From: a bacterium
GTDB lineage: Bacteria > UBA10199 > DSSB01
Direction of reading: 5' to 3'
Length of the DNA: 5,762 nucleotides
Assembly: GCA_030426445.1 (NCBI GenBank)
Contig: JAUHYS010000150.1
Location: forward strand, 1 to 5,762
The translations under genes were made by a program, and so were the position numbers. Shown here piece by piece: positions 1 to 5,512 of the stretch. The notes beneath the pieces were generated by a model. It made no database searches, was not told where the DNA came from, and saw only the letters and a list, made by a program, of their open reading frames with translations. Position 1 is the first letter of the stretch. The number at the start of each line of letters is the position of its first letter.

Positions 1-79
1 CTTCTGCTAGCAGTTCTTGATTGCAAATTAAAGCAACGCTTTCACTTTTACTGGATGTATCAATAGCAAGAATTTTCAT
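1..79 (-). CDS. tsaB: TsaB, tRNA t6A modification subunit (5' end only; runs off left edge)
   Basis: Only the first 26 codons are present, reading MKILAIDTSSKSESVALICN and then QELLAE. The opening 'ILAIDTSS' strand-loop followed by a 'SVAL' strand is the ASKHA-fold (actin-like ATPase) N-terminus typical of TsaB (YeaZ). In the family, TsaB is an inactive paralogue of TsaD and binds TsaD and TsaE to transfer threonylcarbamoyl to A37 of ANN-decoding tRNAs in the cytoplasm. The ATG at 77-79 lies 2 nt after the rseP stop codon and has no clear Shine-Dalgarno sequence, so translation is probably coupled to rseP. TsaD shares a related N-terminus, but the short 'MKILAIDTSS' opening and the following residues fit TsaB better. 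The call rests on 26 residues, so it is good but not certain. Confidence 0.82.
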   Translation of the reverse strand, partial: MKILAIDTSSKSESVALICNQELLAE

Positions 80-81
80 AC

Positions 82-1461
82 TTAAAACAAATGATTAATC
101 GATTGACTCCAGATGCCTATGATGTCGTTAAATGTGATAAATATCATAAAACTAAAAAGTAAGATGAGAAAAACCACTTGTAAAAAGTAACGAATCTTTA
201 CGGAGAGTGGTTTACGAAAAATAGCTTCGTAAGTAAGAAACATCACATGCCCGCCATCTAAAACAGGAATGGGTAGTAGGTTAAGCACTCCTAATTGTAT
301 GCTTAAAAAGCAAAGAAAAATAAAAAATTCACCCATACCATGACGAGCGCGTTGTCCGGACGCTTGGGCAATACGAAAAGGGCCTCCTAGTTCATTCATA
401 GAAAGCTTTCCCGTAACGAGCTTTTTTAAAATATGAAAAGTCAGACCGTAAAACTCAAAACTTTTTTCTACGCCTCTTGTCAAAGCGTCTGAAAAAGAAT
501 AACGAAAAACTTGATAATCTGAGTTAGCGAGCCTGGAATGCATAATTCCAATAATAGGTGTGAGTTTTTCACTTTTATCATCTCGGACACACTTATGTTG
601 TTTAGGCTTAATCTTAAAATCAAGAATCTCTTTGTCTCGCTTAATTTTAATTAAAATAGATTCCGCATTTGAAGCACGTATTTTTTTTGTAATATCTTGC
701 CATTCTTCAACAGCTTCATCATTGATGGCGAGCACTCTGTCTTCTACTTTTAAACCTTCCGCTTCGGCAGGTGAGTTAGGTTCGATTTCTCCAATGACTG
801 GAGGAAAACTCAAAAACTCAAGTGGGTGTAATCCAACGCCTTCCCCACATTTATCAAGATTGGCAACGTTAATCTCGGTTGATTTGATTTCGCCACTTCG
901 TTCAAATACAATAGGGATCGTTTTTTGCTGCTCCATGTCAGAAAAAGCTTCAAGAGCTTCTTTCCAATTAGAAACTTCCTTTCCCATCACTTTCTTAATC
1001 AGATCTCCCTTTTGTAAACCGGCTACTTCAGTGGGTGAGTTTTCCAAAACACCTAATAGATGAGGAGATTCTTGCATCACTTTATGCTCATGAACCCCAA
1101 TCATGAGAGCTGCAGGAAATAAAATAAAAGGCAGAATAAGATTCATGATAGGTCCCGCCACGACAACACTTAAGCGAGCTAAAATACTTTTACTGGTAAA
1201 AGCACGCGGGTCAGCGTTAGGAGAAATGTCTTCTTCGGGGCCAAAATCATCTTGCCCCGTCATCTTGACATAGCCACCAAAAGGCAAGGCCGATAAACAA
1301 TATTCTGTTTCACCAATAGTAAATTTAATAAGACGTGGGCCAAAGCCAAGAGAAAAGCGCTCCACTCGAATTCCATTGAGTTTAGCCACCACAAAATGGC
1401 CAAATTCATGAATGAAAATCAATAATCCGAGTCCTAAAATGAAAGAAAGAATGACTAGCAT
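82..1461 (-). CDS. rseP: RseP-type site-2 intramembrane metalloprotease (M50) with two PDZ domains
   Basis: 459 aa, close to the ~450 aa of E. coli RseP. The zinc site is visible: HEFGH at residues 18-22 in the first membrane segment (about 2-26), and the third-ligand motif NLLPIPVLDGG at 394-404 with Asp402. A membrane segment at about 98-122 precedes two PDZ domains, roughly 134-200 (core VLENSPTEVAGLQKGDLI) and 222-287 (core IGEIEPNSPAEAEGLKVEDRV). Conserved GGPFRIAQ sits at 359-366, and the last membrane segments are about 377-397 and 424-446. In the family, RseP cuts membrane-anchored anti-sigma factors after a first periplasmic cut and also clears signal-peptide remnants; the substrate here is unknown. 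The ATG lies at 1459-1461, 37 nt after dxr, with no Shine-Dalgarno sequence. Cys205 and Cys291 bracket PDZ2. Intact, and the family call is secure. Confidence 0.96.
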   Translation of the reverse strand: MLVILSFILGLGLLIFIHEFGHFVVAKLNGIRVERFSLGFGPRLIKFTIGETEYCLSALPFGGYVKMTGQDDFGPEEDISPNADPRAFTSKSILARLSVVVAGPIMNLILPFILFPAALMIGVHEHKVMQESPHLLGVLENSPTEVAGLQKGDLIKKVMGKEVSNWKEALEAFSDMEQQKTIPIVFERSGEIKSTEINVANLDKCGEGVGLHPLEFLSFPPVIGEIEPNSPAEAEGLKVEDRVLAINDEAVEEWQDITKKIRASNAESILIKIKRDKEILDFKIKPKQHKCVRDDKSEKLTPIIGIMHSRLANSDYQVFRYSFSDALTRGVEKSFEFYGLTFHILKKLVTGKLSMNELGGPFRIAQASGQRARHGMGEFFIFLCFLSIQLGVLNLLPIPVLDGGHVMFLTYEAIFRKPLSVKIRYFLQVVFLILLFSFMIFITFNDIIGIWSQSINHLF

Positions 1462-1473
1462 AAATGTATTCTA

Positions 1474-1492
1474 AGTTGATTTTGTATCAACT
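1474..1492 (-). repeat. Short inverted repeat in the dxr-rseP gap
   Basis: A perfect 7-bp inverted repeat with a 5-nt loop (AGTTGAT-ACAAA-ATCAACT on the coding strand) lies 12 nt upstream of the rseP ATG, within the 37-nt intergenic gap. The stem has only two G-C pairs and no T-run follows it in the direction of transcription (the T6 run precedes it), so it does not look like an intrinsic terminator. It could be a weak RNA hairpin or chance in AT-rich sequence. Confidence 0.4.
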
Positions 1493-1498
1493 AAAAAA

Positions 1499-2647
1499 TT
1501 AAGCCGCGATTTTAGAGCTAACCGTTTCTCTTGCCCATTGATCAGCGACTAGGATATCCTCTAAAGATTTGGGTTGTTTGGAACAATGTTTTTCTAATGC
1601 TTCTTCGATAAAAATAGGTATTTGATGAAAGTTAATTTTCTTTTTAAGAAAATTTTCTACAACAACTTCGTTAGCTGCATTCAACACGGCTGCATAGGTG
1701 CCCCCATCTTTCATGACTTGTTTGGCTAAACTTAAACAACGAAATTTATTTTCATTGGGTTCTAAAAAATCTAAGCGGCTAATTTTTTTTAAATCTAAGG
1801 AAGGCAATGTATTGGGCAAACGTTGAGGGTAACTCATGGCATAAGCAATCGGAATACGCATATCGGGAATTCCTAATTGAGCCATGACCGAGCCATCGAC
1901 AAACTCAATCATCGAATGGACAATGCTTTGAGGATGAACAATGACATCCAGTTTATCAGGATCCATATCAAAAATCCAACGTGCTTCAATTAGTTCTAAT
2001 CCTTTATTCATCAGGCTGGCCGAATCAATGGTAATTTTGGCCCCCATGGACCAGTTGGGATGTTTGAGCGCTTGCTCAACTGTGATTTGCGAAAATTCTT
2101 CCAAAGGTTTATGTAAAAAAGGGCCCCCACTCGCTGTTAAGATCATGCGTCGGATTTCTGCTTTTTTTTCGCCGTTCAGACATTGAAAAATGGCGGAGTG
2201 TTCACTGTCTACTGGAAGAATTTTAACTTGATTTTTTTGTGCTGCCGCATTCATGAGTTCTCCCGCAATGACCATAGTTTCTTTATTAGCTAAGCCTATC
2301 GTCTTTTTAGCAAGAATGCCTGCATAAGTAGGTGCCAGTCCCGCTGCCCCCACAATGGCAGAAAGCAAGTAATCGGTTTCACCATGCGTTGCTACGGCAA
2401 GATTACCCTCTTCTCCATAAAGAATTTCTCCCTCAAAATTGAGTTTTTCTCTCAATTTGGGAATATCTTCTGCATATTGTACAGAAGCGAGTTGGGGTTT
2501 AAATTCGTCAATTTGTTTGGCAAAAAGATCAAGATTGCGACCACATGACATTGCCAAGACAGCAAATTCATCCTTGTTTTGCCGGACAACGTCTAAGGTT
2601 GATTGACCAATGGATCCAGTGGAACCTAATAAACTCATTTTCTTCAT
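1499..2647 (-). CDS. dxr: 1-deoxy-D-xylulose 5-phosphate reductoisomerase (Dxr/IspC)
   Basis: 382 aa from ATG 2645-2647. Converts DXP to MEP with NADPH and a divalent metal, the committed cytoplasmic step of the MEP isoprenoid pathway and the target of fosmidomycin. Visible motifs: NADPH-binding GSTGSIG at 8-14, LANKE at 119-123, metal-binding VDSEHSA at 146-152 (Asp147, Glu149), TASGGPF at 171-177, and the substrate/flexible-loop block at 196-222, with His196, Trp199, Lys215 and Glu218 matching E. coli His209, Trp212, Lys228 and Glu231. The central region is about 10 residues shorter than in E. coli. The start was chosen because its ATG overlaps the cdsA stop as ATGA, it is preceded by GGGTGA, and MKKMSLLGSTGSIG aligns end to end with E. 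coli MKQLTILGSTGSIG. A TTG four codons upstream (2657-2659) is in frame but less likely. Confidence 0.97.
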   Translation of the reverse strand: MKKMSLLGSTGSIGQSTLDVVRQNKDEFAVLAMSCGRNLDLFAKQIDEFKPQLASVQYAEDIPKLREKLNFEGEILYGEEGNLAVATHGETDYLLSAIVGAAGLAPTYAGILAKKTIGLANKETMVIAGELMNAAAQKNQVKILPVDSEHSAIFQCLNGEKKAEIRRMILTASGGPFLHKPLEEFSQITVEQALKHPNWSMGAKITIDSASLMNKGLELIEARWIFDMDPDKLDVIVHPQSIVHSMIEFVDGSVMAQLGIPDMRIPIAYAMSYPQRLPNTLPSLDLKKISRLDFLEPNENKFRCLSLAKQVMKDGGTYAAVLNAANEVVVENFLKKKINFHQIPIFIEEALEKHCSKQPKSLEDILVADQWARETVSSKIAA

Positions 2648-3456
2648 AAATTCACCCAATAAGCATAGCCGTATACCACGGGAGCCGTAAAAAGCAAGGC
2701 GTCTACCCTGTCTAGGAGACCTCCATGGCCTGGGATGAGTTTTCCACTGTCTTTGACACCGGCTCCACGCTTAATTAAAGATTCAGTCAGGTCTCCAAAA
2801 GGCCCTACCATGCCACAAATACTTCCAATGACAAGCACTTCTAAAGAGGAAAAATTTTTAAAAATAAAGACACTCATAAAAAAAGCCACGCCGATACTCA
2901 TCAAAACTCCTCCAAAAAAACCTTCAATGGTTTTATTCGGAGAAATCTTAGGTGCCAGCTTATGCTTACCCAAATAACGCCCTGCAAAAAAAGCCCCTGT
3001 ATCGGAAGAAAAAGTACAGGCTAAGGTATAAAAAAGCCAGGCTTTACCTTGATGGGTATCACGGAGCAGCCCTAAAAAAGAAAATAAAATTCCACAATAT
3101 ATGACGGTAAAAAGAGATCCGGTAATTTTATGAGTCACTTGGTGAATTTCTCCTGGGAAAAAAATATGAAAAAGTAAAAGCAGTAAAAATAAAATAGGTA
3201 AAGCCGCAACTTGCAGAGGGTATAAATGGGATGATGGATTTAAGAACATTAAGCTGACAGATAACACCATACTAAAAAAAACACTTAAGTATAAAAGTCG
3301 TTTTTCACTTTTAGGAAGTAGCATACGTGCACATTCGTAAGCACCTATGGCCGTTAATAGAACAACAATAATTTTTATAATAAGAGGAGGGAAAAAAATA
3401 ATACTTAGACTGACGCTAAGAGCAAGAAAAACTCCTGTAATTAGGCGGGCTAACAT
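2644..3456 (-). CDS. cdsA: Phosphatidate cytidylyltransferase (CDP-diacylglycerol synthase)
   Basis: 270 aa polytopic membrane protein. It makes CDP-diacylglycerol from phosphatidic acid and CTP, the branch-point precursor of bacterial phospholipids. The C-terminal family signature is complete: SLIKR at 226-230, Lys235-Asp236, and PGHGGLLDRVD at 242-252 with His244, Asp249 and Asp252. Two other conserved blocks are SDTGAFFAGR (151-160) and SPNKTIEGFFGG (172-183). Hydrophobic segments lie at roughly 5-37 (probably two), 53-72, 83-100, 111-130, 140-158, 179-198, 205-222 and 252-268. Length is typical. The ATG at 3454-3456 overlaps the end of uppS by 7 nt, with only a weak CAGG at 3467-3470 and a 10-nt spacer, so translation is probably coupled. 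The TGA stop overlaps the dxr ATG (ATGA). Confidence 0.96.
   Translation of the reverse strand: MLARLITGVFLALSVSLSIIFFPPLIIKIIVVLLTAIGAYECARMLLPKSEKRLLYLSVFFSMVLSVSLMFLNPSSHLYPLQVAALPILFLLLLLFHIFFPGEIHQVTHKITGSLFTVIYCGILFSFLGLLRDTHQGKAWLFYTLACTFSSDTGAFFAGRYLGKHKLAPKISPNKTIEGFFGGVLMSIGVAFFMSVFIFKNFSSLEVLVIGSICGMVGPFGDLTESLIKRGAGVKDSGKLIPGHGGLLDRVDALLFTAPVVYGYAYWVNL
2652..2657 (-). promoter_or_regulatory. Ribosome binding site that supports the dxr ATG start
   Basis: GGGTGA lies 4 nt before the ATG at 2645-2647, inside the 3' end of cdsA. It matches the GGTGA part of the anti-Shine-Dalgarno complement, giving normal aligned spacing for this ATG. It overlaps the upstream in-frame TTG (2657-2659), which it therefore cannot serve. 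Confidence 0.6.
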
Positions 3457-4199
3457 GTGGCTAAAACCTGCTCTCGCGTCCGGCCAAATCTTCTTTCACG
3501 TTGATAGTATTCTTGAAGCGCTAGAAGTAAATCTTCCTTTTTAAAATCAGGCCAAAGTTTATCAGTAAAATATAGTTCGGTATAGGCCATTTGCCATAAG
3601 AGAAAATTGCTAATGCGATATTCACCGCTCGTACGAATAAGCAAATCAGGAGGGACTCGACCATCGGTATATAAAAGCTGATCAAAACTTTTTTCGTCCA
3701 TTAATAAAGAAGGTTCATTTTTTGCCATCGCCTGACGGATCGCTAAATTAACTGCATCTAAAATCTCACCCCGAGAGCTATAACTTAAAGCCAAAGTAAG
3801 CGTCATGCTTGAACAGTGTCTGGTATCTTTTATAGTACGGGTTAAGGTTTGCTGGACGTCCTGTGGTAAGCTGTCGATTTGTCCAATGGCAAGCAAACGA
3901 ATATCATTATCTAGAAGTTTTTGCTTTTTACTTAAAAGAAAATGTTTAAGTAATTGCATTAATGCACGCACCTCAACTTGTGGGCGGTGCCAGTTTTCCT
4001 GACTAAATGCATAGAGGGTTAAATGAGCGATACCAATTTCTCGACTGGCTTCTACAATGGCCTCGACGGTTTCGCTTCCTTGGCGATGGCCTTCGATGCG
4101 AGGCAGGTTTTTTTCCTGAGCCCAGCGCCCGTTTCCATCCATAATAATCGCGACATGACGGGGTAAATGAGAATCTTGAAGATAGGGTAAGGAATCCAT
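3450..4199 (-). CDS. uppS: Undecaprenyl diphosphate synthase (cis-prenyltransferase)
   Basis: 249 aa, a usual length (E. coli 253). It adds eight isopentenyl units in cis to farnesyl diphosphate to give C55-PP, the lipid carrier for peptidoglycan and other wall or O-antigen polymers; it is a soluble or membrane-associated homodimer. Motifs: MDGNGRWA at 20-27 with catalytic Asp21 (E. coli Asp26), GHRQG at 37-41 with His38, TLYAFSQENW at 61-70, LLIRTSGEYRISNF at 186-199, and AYTELYFTDKLWPDF at 205-219 with Glu208 (E. coli Glu213). RERRFG closes the core at 234-239. The usual N-Y-G-G-R block reads SYSSR at 139-143. The ATG directly follows the frr stop (no gap), with GGAAG 5 nt upstream. Dxr, two genes downstream, starts the pathway that supplies its substrate. 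A dehydrodolichyl-type cis-prenyltransferase of other chain length is possible but less likely in this context. Confidence 0.96.
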   Translation of the reverse strand: MDSLPYLQDSHLPRHVAIIMDGNGRWAQEKNLPRIEGHRQGSETVEAIVEASREIGIAHLTLYAFSQENWHRPQVEVRALMQLLKHFLLSKKQKLLDNDIRLLAIGQIDSLPQDVQQTLTRTIKDTRHCSSMTLTLALSYSSRGEILDAVNLAIRQAMAKNEPSLLMDEKSFDQLLYTDGRVPPDLLIRTSGEYRISNFLLWQMAYTELYFTDKLWPDFKKEDLLLALQEYYQRERRFGRTREQVLATC

Positions 4200-4757
4200 C
4201 TAGACTTCCATAATTTCTTTTTCTTTATGTTCAATCACATTGTCGACTTTTTTGATATATTGATCGGTAACTTTCTGGACTTCTTCCGAAAGTTGTTTAA
4301 GTTCATCCTCGCTGATTTCCTTATCCTTTTCGAGTTTTTTAAACTCATCTAAAGCCTCGCGTCTGACATGACGGATGGCCACTCGCCCTTCTTCACCATA
4401 TTTTTTCATCAGTTTGACCATTTCCTTGCGGCGATCTTCGGTCAAGGCAGGAATAGGAATGCGAATGAGTTTACCATCATTGGAAGGGGTTAAACCAAGA
4501 TCTGATGCTAAAATGGCTTTTTCAATCAAAGGTATCACGGAGGCATCCCAGGGTGAAATCGTGATCAAACGGGGTTCAGGAACCCCCAAAGTCCCCACCT
4601 GATTAAGTGGAGTGGGTGTCCCGTAATAATCTACCTTAATTTCGTCAAGGAGAGCCGTTGAAGCCCTTCCAGTACGAATTTTTGCAAATTCGCCTGTCAT
4701 TGACTTAAGAGATTTTTCCATTTTTTCTTTAGCTTTTTCTATAATGGCTTGAGACAT
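4200..4757 (-). CDS. frr: Ribosome recycling factor
   Basis: 185 aa, exactly the standard length (E. coli 185). With EF-G it splits post-termination ribosomes in the cytoplasm. Domain I, the long three-helix bundle, is formed by about 1-29 and 106-185; domain II, the small beta domain, by about 31-104. Conserved features include the hinge-proximal IRTGRAS at 27-33, VDYYGTPTPLNQV at 42-54, the block ending ISPWD at 67-71, and the ribosome-contacting VRREA at 131-135 with Arg132 in the same position as the essential Arg132 of E. coli RRF. The C-terminal half is rich in Lys/Glu heptads, as expected for the helical bundle. It starts at ATG 4755-4757, 23 nt after pyrH, with the strongest Shine-Dalgarno in the window. 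Frr next to pyrH is a near-universal bacterial pairing. Confidence 0.98.
   Translation of the reverse strand: MSQAIIEKAKEKMEKSLKSMTGEFAKIRTGRASTALLDEIKVDYYGTPTPLNQVGTLGVPEPRLITISPWDASVIPLIEKAILASDLGLTPSNDGKLIRIPIPALTEDRRKEMVKLMKKYGEEGRVAIRHVRREALDEFKKLEKDKEISEDELKQLSEEVQKVTDQYIKKVDNVIEHKEKEIMEV
4205..4210 (-). promoter_or_regulatory. Shine-Dalgarno sequence of uppS inside frr
   Basis: TGGAAG lies within the last codons of frr, 5 nt before the uppS ATG at 4197-4199. It supports that ATG as the start and indicates coupled translation of frr and uppS, since the frr TAG is immediately adjacent to the ATG. Confidence 0.6.
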
Positions 4758-4763
4758 TTTTGT

Positions 4764-4770
4764 TCCCCTT
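4764..4770 (-). promoter_or_regulatory. Strong Shine-Dalgarno sequence of frr
   Basis: AAGGGGA lies 6 nt before the frr ATG (4755-4757), in the 23-nt pyrH-frr gap. It is the clearest ribosome binding site in the window and fixes the frr start. It also shows that this organism uses Shine-Dalgarno initiation at some genes, which makes its absence before pyrH and rseP noticeable. Confidence 0.75.
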
Positions 4771-4780
4771 AAATGAAAAT

Positions 4781-5500
4781 TTAACTCACAATGGTGCCAA
4801 TATCTTCACCTAAAACAACACGTTTGATATTATCTTTTTTAAATAAATCAAACACCACAATTTTAAGGTCATGATCCATACATAGAGAAATGGCTGTAGA
4901 GTCCATGACTTTGAGTTTTTGATTGAGTACATCCAAATAAGTTAATTGAGAAAAACGTTTTGCTGAAGAGTTTGATAAAGGGTCCGAGTCATAGACTCCA
5001 TCCACCTTAGTGCCCTTTAAAATCACATCGGCTCGAACTTCCATAGCTCGTAGAGCTGCTGCAGTATCCGTGGTAAAAAAAGGATTGCCCGTCCCAGCAG
5101 CAAAGATTACTACCCGGCCTTTTTCGAGATGGCGGGTGGCACGTCGGCGAATATAGGGTTCAACGAGTTGGTGAATTTCCAAGGCCGAAAGCACTCGCGT
5201 AAAAACACCGACTTCCTCTAAAAAATTTTGTAGGGCCATGGCATTGATAACCGTCGCTAACATGCCCATGTAATCTCCGGTTGCTCGATCAAAGCCCTGA
5301 CTTTCGCCTTGTAGGCCTCTGAAAATATTTCCACCACCAATGACAATGGCAACTTCGACTTTAAGCTCAGAAATTTCCTTAATCTCTGCGGCAATACCTT
5401 TTACGACTTGAATATTAATGCCATAGCCCTCAGGGCCCATGAGAGATTCACCACTGAGTTTTAGTAAGATACGTCTATAGATGGGTTTTTTTGTATCCAT
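4781..5500 (-). CDS. pyrH: UMP kinase (PyrH)
   Basis: 239 aa (E. coli 241). A homohexameric amino-acid-kinase-fold enzyme that phosphorylates UMP to UDP with ATP; in the family it is activated by GTP and inhibited by UTP. Motifs: RILLKLSGESL at 10-20 with Lys14, GGGNIFRG at 55-62 with Arg61, RATGDYMGMLAT at 72-83 with Asp76 (equivalent to E. coli Asp77), the UMP-binding GTGNPFFTTDTAA at 136-148, the ATP-site KVDGVYDSDP at 165-174, and KVMDSTA at 197-203. The start at ATG 5498-5500 gives an N-terminus (MDTKKPIYRRILLKLSGE) that aligns well with E. coli. It follows tsf by 12 nt of almost pure T with no Shine-Dalgarno. An A7 run covers codons 3-5. Otherwise ordinary. Confidence 0.98.
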   Translation of the reverse strand: MDTKKPIYRRILLKLSGESLMGPEGYGINIQVVKGIAAEIKEISELKVEVAIVIGGGNIFRGLQGESQGFDRATGDYMGMLATVINAMALQNFLEEVGVFTRVLSALEIHQLVEPYIRRRATRHLEKGRVVIFAAGTGNPFFTTDTAAALRAMEVRADVILKGTKVDGVYDSDPLSNSSAKRFSQLTYLDVLNQKLKVMDSTAISLCMDHDLKIVVFDLFKKDNIKRVVLGEDIGTIVS

Positions 5501-5512
5501 AAAAATAAAAAA
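5501..5512 (-). other. U-rich, Shine-Dalgarno-less leader between tsf and pyrH
   Basis: The 12-nt gap reads T6-A-T5 on the coding strand and runs directly into the pyrH ATG. No G-rich Shine-Dalgarno occurs in the gap or in the last codons of tsf, which end in CCAAGTAG. U-rich leaders of this kind are known to be bound by ribosomal protein S1, so S1-dependent initiation or coupling to tsf termination is the likely mechanism (inference). No strong hairpin precedes the T-run, so it does not look like a terminator. Confidence 0.55.

Noticed and set aside
644..657. A 14-bp perfect palindrome (ATTTTAATTAAAAT) inside rseP
   Set aside because: It is explained by Ile-Leu-Ile-Lys-Ile codons in AT-rich sequence, with no second copy seen nearby.
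560..1063. A 167-codon open frame on the plus strand opposite rseP
   Set aside because: It lies entirely antisense to a clearly conserved gene, its product is low-complexity Ser/Leu-rich with no recognisable motif, and no Shine-Dalgarno or promoter supports it.
1468..1489. A sigma-70-like pair (TTGATA, 16-nt spacer, TACATT) ahead of rseP
   Set aside because: The -10-like element sits directly against the rseP ATG, so the transcript would start inside the coding region. The -10 match is only four of six, and the sequence overlaps the inverted repeat in AT-rich DNA where such matches arise by chance.
4052..4234. A 60-codon minus-strand open frame spanning the frr-uppS junction
   Set aside because: It is a different-frame shadow of the ends of two well-supported genes and has no recognisable content.
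1941..4602. Several short plus-strand open frames (for example 1941-2186, 2735-2977, 3347-3544, 3805-4002, 4375-4602)
   Set aside because: All are antisense shadows of dxr, cdsA, uppS and frr with no motif or independent start signal.
5501..5512. Intrinsic terminator after tsf, suggested by the T-run
   Set aside because: No GC-rich hairpin precedes the T-run at the end of tsf, and pyrH begins immediately after it in a classic tsf-pyrH arrangement.
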